DNA from: Spinacia oleracea
Taxonomy: Eukaryota; Streptophyta; Magnoliopsida; Caryophyllales; Amaranthaceae
Assembly (NCBI RefSeq): GCF_020520425.1
Contig: NC_079491.1
Coordinates: forward strand, 33,223,449-33,287,448
Length of the DNA stretch: 64,000 nt
Direction of reading: 5' to 3'
Position 1 is the first letter of the stretch; every line of letters starts with the position of its first letter. Made by a program: the position numbers and the translations under genes. Below the pieces are notes generated by a model. That model was not told the DNA's origin. It saw nothing but the letters and a program-made list of their open reading frames with translations, and did not search any database. Shown piece after piece: positions 36,810 through 51,439 of this stretch.

Positions 36810-39426
36810 TGTAATACCCCGAATTTTTAAAACTTGATTAATTATGCCTAATTATTTTTATTTAGCTTAAAATCGTTTTAAATTCTAAAATCGAACTTTA
36901 TTTTAATTAACAAAGTTTTATTTTTCTTGAATTTTTAATATTGTTACGCAATTTACAATTTTTTTTTCAGATTTTATAATTTAATTTCAGATTTACGAGC
37001 TCAAGCTATTTTTTTTTTTAATCTTAATTATTTCATAATTTCGGATTTTTAATAATTTCGAAACTTTCTTATGTTATTCGAAAACTAAATTTTATTTTTC
37101 GTTAACGATATTTTACTAAAGAATTATTTCAAAACTTGTTAAAGATTTCTATTTATCAATTCCTAAAATAGCAACTAAAATTCTGAAATTTACCTATTCT
37201 AAGATTTACAAAAAAATATTCATGCAAACTCAAAGCCAAAATAAACACTGCTCTTCTACTCTTCTCTCACGTGTCAAGTGGAGACAAAGTTTTCTTACTT
37301 TCTTGACTCCTCTTTCTCCCTAATTCAGTCCAAGTTCATTTCCTTGGGCTCCAAGTACTACAACTTCTTCCTCACTCTACATGTCTTCAAAAAACCAGAC
37401 AAATTCAGATGGAATTTCAACAACAAAAACAAAAAAAATCAATTTCAATCATCCCTTCCTTGTTCTCTTCTCTGTCGAACCACCACCACCATAAACCACC
37501 ACCAATCGCCACCTCCTCCACCATCTCAACACCATCGCACCACCATCATCCCTCGCCTCTCTTTCTCTTCTCCTCCCACGCACTCCCCTGCCTCGCTCTG
37601 TCTTTTCGCTTTTGCGGCACCACCAACGTCGCGCCACCACTCCCAACCTCCCCCGCCACCTTGTAAACCAACTCCCGCCCACAAATACTCCGGCGAGCTA
37701 TATAGTCGCCGCCCAGAACCGCCCCGAGTCACCACCACCAATTCCCTTGTTTCCTCTCTGTTTCGCACACCCCCACCACCCTCCACTCGTTGCCCTGCCG
37801 CTGCGAACCACCATCACCATCGCCGATTAATTTCCGGCACGAATCTGTGTCGTTGCGCCGCCCAAACTCCAAGCCGCCGCACCCGCCTCCCTTCCTTCTC
37901 CCTCCTTCGTGCCCTCCTCCCCTTTTCTCTGTTCCGTGTTTCCCTTTCCAGAAACCAAAGAAATCAAGTTTCAGATTGAAACTTGATGTATCCTCCCAAA
38001 CCCAACTTGAATGGGCTCATTTTAATTGGTTGGGCTTTTGGGTAAGTTATATCAGATTTTCAGATTTTTCGATTTTATGGATATTTGTGTTTTGATAAAG
38101 TTTAATACTCTAATTATTTACTAATAAAATTGCTTATTGTTTTTCAGGTTTAATTATCGATTTTAATAAAATGAATTACTAGCTTTATTTATCTAAATGG
38201 AATTTAAATAATATTTATGAAAATTATATATATATATAAACATATATATAGTTTGATTAAAATTTCGATTAATAATATTTTCAGTAAAATATGAAATTAT
38301 ATTTTTATTAAAATTCGTTATTTATAAATTCATTACTTATAAAATTTATTATTTATAAAATATCGATCTTAGATTATTATCGTTTTAATAACTAATTCAA
38401 CGATTTATTATTCTAAGAGAAATTGGACTTGAAGCTCAGGATGAACGATCCATCGAACAGGAAGTATAAACTACGGTTGAGGTAACATCTATTGCTAACA
38501 CCCACAATCCCCTTATGAAATGTGTTTTATAGGATTATGAAATATGTTTATAATGATATGTTTTTATTGGATTGTGGGATATGAAATATGTTTATAAGTG
38601 TGTTTTATGAATGATGATATTTAAATGTGTTTATGAATGATTTTATAAGAACGATGTTTATGAGTTACGAATAAGATACGAAACATGATAAATAAAAGTG
38701 TAACAGGTTCTGGCAGTTAGTGGGGTTACTATTTTTAGGTCGTGCACGTACCGCCGTACCGCGGGACACCCAACAAGGGAGAGTGCTCCTTGAGGGTTAC
38801 CGCAAGCTTAAAGAGAAACCATTTAGGTACGGGCGTATGTCCAACAAGTCAGGGTGCTCCTTGAGGACTATCGCAAGGTGGGAGACGTCCCGCAATGCTA
38901 ACTTGTCAGTTACCAAGTAAAATGAATGTTTTATGAAAGACAATGAGAACTATTAAAGTTTCAAGTTATAAATGATGTTTTATTATAATGCTTTTATGAA
39001 AGTGATTTACTATATTCTATTCTCCCTGATTGCAAAGTAAATAAAATGAATTGAAATGAGTTTACGCTGTTAGGGTAGTATGTTACTGGGTCTCGGCTCA
39101 CGATGTTGCTTTTGTTTTAGGTACGAAGAAGATCATGGGATGCCTTAGAGTGAGGATGCAACCATTAAATTCACGATCGTTGTTTAGTAAAGATAACTTT
39201 GTCATTAGTAATAAAAGGATGTATTAATTAAACTCTAAGTTTGATTTCATGATTTGAGTTAATATTAATGTTTAATCAATGCTAGAATTAATTATTATTA
39301 AAGTTTATTTAGTAATTTAAAAAGGTTATGTCGCCTTGTATTTCCCACGAGGGAGATACGGCATGTGACGCTCTGACTAAATCAGGGTTTCCGCTTCTAA
39401 TTAAATTTAGAAGTCGGGGTGTTACA
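36810..39426 (+). mobile_element. Solo LTR (TGTAAYACCC family) inside Copia-C
   Basis: A 2,617-bp segment starting tgtaataccccg and ending cggggtgttaca, with the exact 5-bp duplication tcaat at 36805-36809 and 39427-39431. Its ends match the solo LTR at 11205-13090, in opposite orientation. An unusually C-rich block at 37480-37950 has Pro/His/Ser-rich open frames up to 233 codons (37278-37979), whose content is dominated by ccaccacc repeats. I regard these as compositional. Near 38710-38910 a repeated cgtac...caacaag...gtgctccttgag motif occurs twice, about 70 bp apart. Confidence 0.82.
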
Positions 39427-41587
<2,161 letters not shown>

Positions 41588-42607
41588 TATTAGGGAATAC
41601 AGTTAAACATAATAACATGTGCGAAAACAATCCCCAAAGCCAGGAAGCATGTATAAAGCACAGATTAAGCAGACTTACGTTTGAAGCGTGTTTTCCACAA
41701 ATTGTCAACGAACACGAACTTAGAACTCCACTTGTCGTTCCTCTACTTGGTTCACCGACACGATCAAATCCGTCTTGATAATCGTAGCTTAGACAATCAT
41801 TCAAGAGTTTGTGCTTTTGGGAAGAACACATCCATGGAGGCTAAGAGAGAATTAGGGTTTCTCTCTCATCCTTAGGGTTTGAATGATTCATTAGTTAAGT
41901 GAAAAAAAAAGGTATAAGGTTATTAAAATAACCTTGGCAAGTGTGCAAGCTAACCGACCAAAGACTTGTCCGGCCAGCCTGCACGGTCAGCCCACATGCA
42001 CGCACACAGTCGTTGGGCCTTGGGCCACGCTGTGTCGCTGCATTGTTGTTGTTGCCTTTGCTTGGCCTTATGCGCACACACAGCCACACACAGCCACAGG
42101 CCTGTGCTGTGCTGCAGCGCTGCTTTGCCGCTAGCATTTGCGCCCATGGGCCTCGAGTGCCTTGTGCGTTTGTCTCGTGGGCTACCTTTCGTGTTGCGTC
42201 TTAAATTATCTTACGACAATTTATTTATCGTGTCGTACTTGACGATCCAATGTCGTACGATACGATTATTCATTTCGCCTAGCTTTACGAATATACGCAA
42301 TACGATATACGATTCACGATCCAACGTTTTATCGTATATTTATGTTTTCCGAACTAATTTCCCGAAAAGCTATTAAATGAATTTCCGATTCATTTAATCC
42401 GGTGATCTGTTACGTGTCATTGGTGTGACCTTCTAGGTTCAGTAAAGAGTAAGTTGTGAGCTTAATATTCATTAGAACTCACTGATCGGAAGCATTGCTC
42501 CAGCTAGCTGTTCCGATCACTTGAACTCACTGAATTAATTGTTCGCAATTAATCTGAACCTTGGTATTAGACTAAATGCACCTTGGTTGAAGGACATATT
42601 TCCTTCA
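41588..42607 (-). repeat. Copia-C 5' LTR
   Basis: Collinear with 30625-31645 with few differences; it begins tattagggaatac, so the expected TG is mutated to TA. It ends atttccttca, followed by the target duplication ctttc. Confidence 0.93.
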
Positions 42608-42745
42608 CTTTCCACTCCTTCTTTAGTTTCATCAAGCAACACAATATCATCTGCAAACATCATGCACCAGGGTACACCATCTTCAATTGACCTAATCAAT
42701 TCGTCCATGACTATAGCAAAAAGAAACGGGCTATTGTTCGTTATG
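42608..42745 (-). pseudogene. RTE-type LINE reverse transcriptase, upstream fragment
   Basis: The minus strand reads SPFLFAIVMDELIRSIEDGV, PWCMMFADDIVLLDETKEGV, the catalytic FADD block of an RTE-clade reverse transcriptase. It joins directly to ELWRQTLESRGF at 30624 once Copia-C and one copy of its duplication are removed. Sequence beyond 42745 is not LINE-like, so the fragment is 5'-truncated. Confidence 0.88.
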
Positions 42746-43830
42746 GGACAAATATTCGATTGAATTATTCCCACAAGGAGACGTTCGGCTTAAATATGCG
42801 TTATGAAGGATATCCTAGGCTTGATAAACATGATGCAACAAGAAGTCACATTAGTTCGTTGTTAACTTCGTTAAACGAATAGCGAGGTCGATTAATTTAA
42901 GCTTTGAAATGCGAAGAACTTTTACCGAATATGCGAAGTGAGCACTAAAATTTTCTGGCGCCTAAGGACGTTGGCGCTAGAAAGTTTTAACGTTGGCCTA
43001 GTAGACACATAAATTTTTGGGTGCCTATTGGCTTTTGGGAATTTCGAAATTCGGATGCATAATTGACCTTAAATATGCAAGCTGGCGCTAAAATATTCTT
43101 GCGCACGGGTGGGCGGCGCTGGATTATTTTAGCGCCTACCTGGCAGGCGCTGGAATATTCTAGCGCCTATAGGTTTGCGCAGCTCATAATTTTCTTTCGG
43201 TTCTTTTATTTTTTGCGATTTTAATTCTTGATGTCATAAGAGAGTTGATTTGACATTATTTAACCCTTGACTTGATGATTAGCTTCATGTAGCACATAAT
43301 TCTATAAGAAACTAACACTTAGAACATGATATTTATGCACATATAGTTTTATGCAGTCTCTAGATAAGGTAGGATCGGTGTCAAAAGGTACCAAATATAT
43401 TGTTTATTTACCCTTCAAGCCTCTTTCGGAGGATTCAAGGAAGTTTGCGAATTTGGTCACAAATAGCCCACTAAGACAAACACCGAGTGGACGTACATCA
43501 AATTTTGACATCTTTGGACAAGTGATTTGGTTTGGGATGGATGTACTACTAAGAAATACGCCGAGTAGACGTACCTCGAAGCGTTTGCACCCCCCCCCCC
43601 TCGTTGTTATAGCCGGACCTTAGTATGTACTTTTAGGGTGTAACATGTTAAGAAAGCCAGATTTATGCGTTCTGTCCCACTGTTAATCCATTTGGTGCAA
43701 AGCTTCGGAATTTCAAGTCTTACCCTCTTAATGATGAAATAAAAATTTAGCTAGGGCCCCAAGTTATTGTACAAGCATATGGTTGACGTATTCAATAACT
43801 CACAACTAAGCATGAATTAACATTTTAGAT
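42746..43830. repeat. Degraded repeat DNA with palindromic GGCGCT units
   Basis: This is the right-hand partner of the region at 28331-29943. Palindromic units lie at 42941-42962, 42973-42990 (weaker), 43084-43104, 43115-43136 and 43146-43167; the last three are spaced exactly 31 bp apart. The rest contains no recognisable gene. A run of 10 C occurs near 43590. Confidence 0.65.
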
Positions 43831-44543
43831 ACTCCTCAGCGGAGTCGCCACTGCGAGTGATCGAAAAGTGATACAATTTCCAGATGTCCAACCTTTATTT
43901 TGTCAAGAATGGGATGCGTACGTACTGTATTTGATACTTAACTATTTCATCATGTGTTGTGGCAATGGCGGTTAAAGAAGGTAGCTTATCCTTCCTTAAC
44001 TAGTAAATGGATATTCCAGAAAGTTTTAGCCTACGTATTAGAAAACCTGACAAAATCCTATTTTGTGATACAAGAGTATATCATATACTTGATACCGATG
44101 CCCGAGTATTTGATCATGATAGAAATTGGTTCCCTTGTGATCACGAATGGAAACCTCCCCAGATGTAGAGTAGATCTTGGGTTCGGGGGTTAAGCTAATA
44201 ATATACGGGAGTGCCCAGTATCAACCCTGGGTGGTCTTTACTAGCCTGAAACTTTGTGTCACATATGAACTTAGGGACATGCGTTATACTACATTGTTAA
44301 TCTGAATTGATTTTAATGCACAGCTAATTAGACTAAACTATAGGTTGAAAGATTATTTAGATTGATTTAAGGTACCTAGAAATATCCAAATTGTCCAGAA
44401 ATTATCGTATTAGGCGTCATAATAAATCATATTATGTGAGCAGTTGTATAAGTGTGATTAAAGCAATAGACTGAATATGACCGATGCGGTCTGCTGCTTG
44501 CTTGCGGTAGCTCGCGGCCTAGTCGAAGGAGAGAGGAGAGAGT

Positions 44544-44582
<39 letters not shown>

Positions 44583-44941
44583 GGTGAGAGGAAATTTGAG
44601 GGTTAAGTTTTCTTAGGCTCCAAGATACTTATAGGGTTCCATACTTGGGAATTAAAGTAATATTAGGAAACCATATTGAAAAGACATAAATACCATTAAT
44701 CGTCATCCTTTTCCACTTTTAAACTTTCCATTGTTTTATAAAATTATTTCCACATAAGAAAATATTTAAAACTTTTATTTTCTAAAATACATTTAATGAA
44801 ATTAATAAATATTAAATGCATTTAAAATCTTTTCTAAAAATTATATGATTTAATAATCATATAAATGCTTTTAAAATGCTTAATTAAATTATAAATATGT
44901 TAAAATTATATTTACAAAATAATAAAAATACGGGTATTACG
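43831..44941 (-). mobile_element. Gypsy-like primer-binding site and LTR segment
   Basis: The minus strand at 43850-43831 reads tggcgactccgctgagg, which resembles the tRNA-Arg primer-binding site known from Ogre/Tat Gypsy elements. The adjacent 43852-44941 would then be the 5' LTR (minus), ending actcgca and starting (c)gtaatacccg. A (GA)n tract lies at 44548-44579. No second LTR was found and the two ends do not match a single known style, so the boundaries are tentative. The palindromic arrays to the left would then lie in this element's leader. Confidence 0.4.
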
Positions 44942-45519
44942 CCAGCCACTCCCAAATGTGTTTTCATTATCTGGCTTGTTATTCTCGGAAGATTCTACAT
45001 GTGAAAGGTTGCTTAAGTTCGGTGTGGTCTATGATCATCTTTGTTGTCTGTGCAATATAGAGAATGAATCTACTTCCCATCTCTTCTTTTCTTGTGGTTA
45101 CTCTGCTTCAGTATGGGATTTTTTTTGACATTGGCTTGGTGTGAACATATGTTCTAGTGATTGTCATTATGAGTTAGCTTTCATGCAAAATCAGGTCAAC
45201 CAAAATGCAGGTATGCGCCTACAGATAGGGTGTTGAGCATCACTGTTTACCTCAACTGGAAGGAAAGGAAAACTAGAAATTCCAAAATGTTCAACAAGAT
45301 TGTCAAGCTATGGTGAAGAAAATTAAGATCGTGGCGATGTTAACTGTCTTCAAAAACAAAAAGTGTACATAACTTTATCTTAGGAACTTGTTGGTTGTTT
45401 TGTGTTTGTTTATTGTTGCCTTTTGGCATTTTTTGTGTTTGGCCTTATTATTTTGGCCTCCTTGCTTCTGGTCTATTGTACTAAACTATCTCTACTGGTT
45501 TAAATACTCCTATTTGACC

Positions 45520-45562
<43 letters not shown>
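44942..45562 (+). pseudogene. L1-type LINE 3' end with (AAT)n tail
   Basis: The plus strand encodes a decayed zf-RVT domain, with CERLLKFGVVYDHLCCLCN followed by ESTSHLFFSCGYSASVWDFF. It then runs into a T-rich 3' UTR and ends at an (ata)n repeat (45520-45561), a typical plant L1 tail. The 5' part is missing, perhaps cut by the adjacent LTR. Confidence 0.8.
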
Positions 45563-45566
<4 letters not shown>

Positions 45567-46523
45567 TAAATAAAAATAAATAAATATCAATGAACATTAT
45601 TATATAATAGTCACTATCAACATTCCAATAATAAGAAAAATATTCCCTCTTTTCCATATTGATTTTCCAATTTCTATTTTTCTCGTTTGTCAATGCACAT
45701 TTTGTATCATTTATATCTCTAATAATGCTCTCTCTGTTCCGAAATACTGAACTTGCTTTTCTTATAAAATCGTCCCAAACTAATTGCCCCGATTCTATAA
45801 ATGACATGAATTTACTAGTTTTATATAATTTCTCCCACTTAAAGGACCCACTTGTATTCCTACGTTCTAAAAAGGTTTGACACATTTTTCAATAACTATA
45901 TTTTTTTAAAAAAACTCCACTATCACCTAATTAAATATGAAGTCACTTATATATTGCCTAAAATCATGTCTCAGTCATAGCGGGACGACTAATTTCCTGA
46001 CAAAGAGTAAAAATTATAAAAACTTGATAGTATTAAAGTACTCATTGACACAAATTAAACAAGATTTCACATGAATATGTTTTTCTTATGTATTGAAAAT
46101 TATTTAGAAGATTCTCTTTAATTGTGAATGATATCAAAATTCTAAATTAGAATATCATTATAGAACGGAGAGAGTGGTGAAATAAAATTATTAAAAATAA
46201 AGATGAATACAAAGTCATTCTTTTAAACTAAACTGAACCAAACTGAACTAAACCAAACTGAACTAAACTGGATGAATGAAGTTGAATTAACTAAAATTGA
46301 TTGAAATGAACCGAATAAGAACATGGACTAGCTACTCTTTGCTAAATTGTTTAATGTCTTACCTTGTACGGGCTTGCCTCACAAAAAAAAAAAAAAAAAA
46401 AAAAAAAGAAATTCTCCTTAAAAAGTTGGCAAACTAACTTTTAACAGCTTTCATAAATCGCCATATCAAAAAAAACTTCCTAACTATTTAACCAAACAAT
46501 CCCAAGTCTCAAGACTCACAAGT
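45563..46523. other. Intergenic DNA upstream of PDH E1 beta, with a possible MITE
   Basis: AT-rich, no gene. The words ctctctctgttccgaaatac (45730) and, inverted, agaacggagagagtgg (46162-46177) suggest a Stowaway-like element of about 450 bp. Repeated aactgaactaaac words lie at 46225-46270 and a poly(A) run at 46383-46406. Confidence 0.45.
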
Positions 46524-46723
46524 CACAACTCAACACAAAATCAAAGTGGGCGATGCAAACGAAGTAACCAACGAAAATGGTCTCAAAATAAATCCAAGCA
46601 CCAACGACATTGTTATTCTTGTTGTAGTTTCAAACCTGTAAACACTCCTACACTTACCTTCTTCTCCTCGATTTCTCCGCCACTTTTCTCTCTCCTCCAT
46701 CTTTCTGCCATTACCAAATTCCA

Positions 46724-48950
46724 ATGGCTGCTACCATTCAATCACTGGGCGCTCCGTCATCTTTCTCTACCGCCAATTCGATTGAATCCAAGAAATTTCA
46801 TGGTAAGGTTTTTTATTTTTGCATTTTAGTCATTGGGTTTTTGAAAGTTTTAGACGATCTATTAAATACTTTTATGTTTGAATTTTATTGGGTTTGATTA
46901 ATAGACTCATCAGGTGCTAATTAATTCTGGGGTTGTAGCAATTTTCATTATTTCATGGAGAGATCTTGGGTTTTATTGTAAACTATTTGTGGATTTTGCT
47001 TGAGGGTTAATGGGTTTTTTATTGTCCTTACTTCCAGTTTGATAAATGTGTTTTTTTATTTGTGTTGTTTTTTCTGTTCAGGAAAAAAGGTTGGCTTTGT
47101 GGTGGTAAGATCTGACCTCCGTTTGAAATGTGGATCGATGCCGGGCCGTTGCCGGACTGGGAATCTGGTCACACAAGCTGTTGCTGTGAGTAAATTTGTT
47201 TAATTATCTTATCATTTATTATGCAATGTAAATTTGGCTTATACTGTATTAAGCAATTGGGTTAATTGCATAGTACACTTCTAAAATTAGGAAAGTTGGA
47301 TTGAATTTGTTATTGTTTTGTATCTGCAGAGTCCAGCAGCCCCTACTGCATCTTCGAAAACTGGGTATGTTATAGGGCCTATGAAGGCCTTTCATGTGAT
47401 TTTCTCATGTGAATTAATTGAAGTTTGTAGAGCTTGGGTAGTTTCTTGGTTGTGGACTTGTTAGTATTTCTAAAATAAGTGAATTTTTGTTTGTCTGCGT
47501 TTTCATATCCCCTCAACTTCAATATGGTGTTGCTTAATGATTATGCTTTTTCATATCCCCTCAACTTCAACATTATGTAGCTAAATGTTGTACTGTTGTA
47601 GTGGCACACACATTGGTGACAATAGTTGTAGGTGTGCGCTATTAGCTGATGATATGCTAAATTGCTAAGTTTTGACATTTGAGTGGTGAAATAAGTCTTT
47701 AGAGCAAGAGTACTCAAAGCTACTTAAACTGATAACTATCAGACCTGGTAGTCCTGTTGTTTGCTTAGAATGTCAATCTCCGGGGAAATTGGGAAAAGAA
47801 CGGTGGTTTGGGAATGAGGCTAGGTAACGAGGATGTTATGATACAATTTGTGGCCATATGGCAAGATATTATGATGCACTCGTGTATGCTATGTTCAATT
47901 GATTCCATATGCAAAAACTATGCTACAACTGTGTTTGCTGTTTCATTTGTCCAAAATATTTGTTTTTGGATTGTCAGGCATGAGGTGTTGCTCTTCGAAG
48001 CACTGCGTGAAGGTCTTGATGAGGAAATGGAAAGGGATGCCAATGTATGTGTGATGGGTGAAGATGTGGGTCACTATGGTGGATCTTATAAAGTGACAAA
48101 AGGACTTGCCCCCAAATATGGCGATCTAAGAGTTCTTGATACACCAATTGCTGAAAATTCCTTCACGGGAATGGCCATTGGAGCTGCCATGACTGGTCTA
48201 AGGCCTGTTATCGAAGGAATGAACATGGGATTCCTTTTGTTGGCATTCAACCAAATCTCAAACAACTGTGGTATGTTGCATTACACTTCTGGCGGACAAT
48301 TTAAAATCCCTGTTGTCATTCGCGGGCCTGGTGGTGTTGGAAGGCAGCTTGGAGCTGAGCATTCACAACGTCTGGAGTCCTACTTTCAATCAATTCCTGG
48401 TATCCAAATGGTTGCATGCTCTACCCCTTACAATGCCAAAGGATTGATGAAAGCCGCAATTAGGAGTGAGAACCCTGTTATTCTTTTTGAGCATGTACTG
48501 CTTTACAACCTAAAGGAGACGATTCCAGATGAAGAATATGTTTTATCACTTGAAGAAGCGGAGATGGTAAGGCCTGGAGAGCATATTACAATATTGACCT
48601 ATTCACGCATGAGATACCATGTTATGCAGGCAGCCAAGACATTGGTAAACAAAGGATATGACCCTGAGGTGATTGATATCCGTTCTCTAAAACCCTTTGA
48701 TTTGCACATGATTGGTAACTCAATTAAGAAGACCCACAGAGTGCTGATCGTGGAAGAGTGCATGAGAACAGGTGGTATCGGTGCCAGTTTGACGGCTGCT
48801 ATTAATGAAAACTTCCATGATTATTTGGATGCCCCTGTCGTATGTTTGTCATCTCAAGATGTGCCTACTCCCTATGCTGGGACTTTGGAAGAATGGACAG
48901 TGGTTCAACCTGCTCAAATTGTTACTGCAGTTGAGCACCTATGCAGGTAG
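46724..48950 (+). CDS. PDH-E1 BETA: Pyruvate dehydrogenase E1 component subunit beta, plastid
   Basis: Four coding exons with GT/AG borders: 46724-46802, 47082-47185, 47330-47364 and 47978-48950, totalling 1,191 nt (396 residues and a stop), close to the 406 of Arabidopsis plastid E1 beta. The first 70 residues are Ser/Thr/Arg-rich, lack acidic clusters and have transit-peptide character ([20 protein letters not shown]). The enzymatic part begins [17 protein letters not shown], with [20 protein letters not shown] (97-114), [10 protein letters not shown] (126-135) and [17 protein letters not shown], matching the E1 beta transketolase-like fold. It pairs with E1 alpha to decarboxylate pyruvate with thiamine diphosphate in the stroma, feeding acetyl-CoA to fatty acid synthesis. 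The start lies in a CT-rich 5' leader, and the upstream frame is closed. The whole catalytic region is in one exon. Confidence 0.97.
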
Positions 48951-49417
48951 GAGGGGATCATTCAGTCCAACTTTCTCAATCCCCCCCTCAACTTATGTCT
49001 ACATTGCTTTTGCATTGGAATTGTTTATGTATTTTACTAGTTACCAAATTCATGTCTTTGAATATTGCTGATAAAGCTAATTCAGCTCAGTTTATCGGTG
49101 ATTACGTTAGCTACTTTGTTGTCTGCAAGACTGCAATGAACTTACAGTGCCCGCGGTTTGAAATTTTTAGGGTTTTTTTGAGTTGGAAATGTTCTTAAAG
49201 ACTAAATGTTTTGGAAGCATCTTATAGAAAGGGACAGATTTGGCTTGTTTCTTATCATGTTTCAGGTTATTCATAGCAACTTTTGAGAGTCCACGTTCAA
49301 TTCAAATGAGATACTTGTTTCTGAAATTTGCTTAAAAAACTCCTTAACACTGGGTGTTAAAGTATGCATAGATTGTTCAATATTCGTTTACTCTATCTCT
49401 TAGTTTTGCTCTTTCTA
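48951..49417. other. 3' flank of PDH E1 beta
   Basis: T-rich sequence that should hold the 3' UTR of the E1 beta gene; no perfect aataaa signal stands out. Short plus-strand frames here continue out of frame from the last exon and are not genes. Confidence 0.4.
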
Positions 49418-49959
49418 TGGCCAGTGATTTTGTTTTTTACCACCTATAAAAATCGAAAAATTGTTTTTTACCACCTAAAAAACTAAAACTTGTATTTTGC
49501 CAACTAAAAAAAATTAAAACTTGTTTTTTACCACCTAAAGACGGAAAAATAGATGAAACCATCATGTAGGGCCCTCTAATTCAATTTCCCTCCATTTTTT
49601 TACACTACGTTTGCGATATTCATCAACTCATTCACCCTCTTTCTTTAATTTATTGCCATTGAATTTTGTCAATTTTGTGAATTAAAAGGAGGAAAAATTA
49701 TGTGAATTCATGGAAAAATAAAGAAGCAGGGGAAACGAAGGAAGTTAAATACATGAAGTCGTTGAAGAAGAGAAAAAATCACAAATATTATTGCTATTGT
49801 GCAGACCCAAATGATAGTTTCATTTATTTTTTCATTTTTCAAGTGGTAAAAAACAAGTTTTAATTTTTTTTTAGGTTATAAAATACAAGTTTTATTTTTT
49901 TTAGGTGGTAAAAAATAAATTTTCGATTTTTTTAGGTAGTAAAAAACACTTTATCCTAT
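49418..49959. mobile_element. Foldback-type MITE, copy 1
   Basis: Each arm is a set of tandem units of about 30 bp. Left units start at 49430, 49461, 49490 and 49521, with core ttttttaccacctaaaaaa and ending aaaactt. The right arm (49840-49958) carries the inverted versions (aggtggtaaaaaa) in matching number. The centre (about 49545-49835) is unrelated AT-rich sequence. The right end is tttatccta. No coding. A second copy is at 53980-54530. Confidence 0.8.
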
Positions 49960-49984
49960 AGTTAAAGTACTAAAAACAATACCA

Positions 49985-50835
49985 AAAGAAAAAACCTAGT
50001 CGGGTTCTAGAGCAAAGGTTGCGAATGTAGCGCCTCCATTGATTGCCATCTTCGCCAATGTATGGGTCGTACTTGCCTGATCTTGATCAACTTTACGTAT
50101 GTCACAATACGCAAATTCTTTACCACAATGAAGAATGGTTGTCCGTGTGTCCAGTATATCTATATGTCCTAAGAACCACCAGCTATTAGATTAGCCATAA
50201 GGTTCGCTGAGTCAGAGAAGATTACGACATTTTGTCATTGAATTAGTGAGTGCCCATTCCATTCCCTTCAAACACGCTGACGCCTCTGCTTGAGCTGGTA
50301 AGCAAGCCAAACCTAATGCACAACAACCTACGATATATCTGTTGTTGATACTTTGCTGACCAAACCCCCAACCCATACTTGCCCTTTTTGTTCGTTTCTT
50401 CCAAGCTCCGTCCACTTAAATGCAGGTAGAATTTGAACCTCTATCTTCCAATATCGATATGAAAAAATCCCGGGGGTTAAAGGTTCCCCTTGTGGTTGAT
50501 ATTGATCATCCCAAATCCTTTTCTTCGAGGTGGAGAAGATACGATGTTGTAATACTTCGTTGATGGTAGAAAGAACTGAAGTAGTATTTCTGGTCTGTCT
50601 TGTAAAGATGTAATTATTCCTTGTTACCCACAAAGCTCATAATGTACCAAGGAAGCATGTCAATCTATTCCCTTTCTTTCCATCATGGCTTAAAAAAAGC
50701 TGGATATAGTAAAGAATCCAATCTTTAAGACTTAGATCCTCATTATGATTTGAGTGGATATCTAAAGATTCACCCCTCCAAACACTCTGCGTTAGCGAAC
50801 AAGACCGAAACAAATGTTGAAGGTCTTCAATCATT
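49985..50835 (-). pseudogene. L1-type LINE 3' part: zinc-binding and RNase H domains
   Basis: The minus strand encodes IEDLQHLFRSCSLTQSVWRG (end of a zf-RVT domain, 50834-50775), a linker with W-rich segments (50633-50330), then DGAWKKRTKRASMGWGF and AQAEASACLKGMEWALTNS (50415-50225), an RNase H domain of the type found in plant L1 ORF2, followed by its decayed tail to about 49990. The frames are interrupted and the 5' part is absent. Confidence 0.8.
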
Positions 50836-51439
50836 TGTGTGGAAATGAGGGTTTAAATAGGAGGTTATGCGACTAAATGCCAAGACACGTCAGCGCCCAG
50901 CGCAAGGCTAGCGTCTCGCTTTGGTGGCGTGTCCCAAGTTCCGCCAAACAAGGACGATGACACCGTCCTTGTGCTTTGTTTTGTAGCGTTAAAGTTGTAC
51001 CTTTGTACGACTAGTATGATTTTTGGCACGTAGAATTGCTTGGAGGTTAAGGTATTTTGCGTCTAAATACACTCATTTTTTTGTACTCGGGTTTTGTATT
51101 TTGGACTCGGTTTTACGGGACGGGGACCGGTATGCTCGGTTTTATGGGTCGGTGCTCAATTTTGGATTGCTTAATGGCATTTCTACTGGAAACGGCCTTG
51201 TAAAACCAATGGAGAGGTCCATTGGGTGAGATTATGTTTGATGTTGAATTTGATTTTTGGAAATTGAATTTTGTACCGAGTTCCGGAATGGGAACGAGCC
51301 CGGGAATTGGACTTTGGATATTGGATTTTGGAATATATCTTAGCAATTGGGACTTCCGCACGGAGTTGTACCAACCACCTAACAAGGATAATGGTCTCGT
51401 CATAATCCCATTAGGGGAGACACAAATTAGGTGTCTACA
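50836..51439 (-). mobile_element. Possible Gypsy (Ogre/Tat-like) solo LTR
   Basis: The minus strand starts tgtagacacctaatttgtg (from 51439), resembling LTR starts of Ogre/Tat elements. It contains a TATA-like ctatttaaac near 50856-50865 just before the inner end. Overlapping short frames across 51023-51485 look compositional. I found no convincing target duplication, so the left end is approximate. Confidence 0.4.

Noticed and set aside
37278..37979. 233-codon Pro/His/Ser-rich frame
   Set aside because: Dominated by ccaccacc repeats inside a solo LTR, and other frames of the same block are open too. Not called as a gene, though the block is noted as a finding.
43084..43167. CRISPR-like array
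   Set aside because: The 31-bp spacing with palindromes recalls CRISPR repeats, but the spacers are about 10 bp and related to each other, there are no cas genes, and this is a plant nuclear genome.
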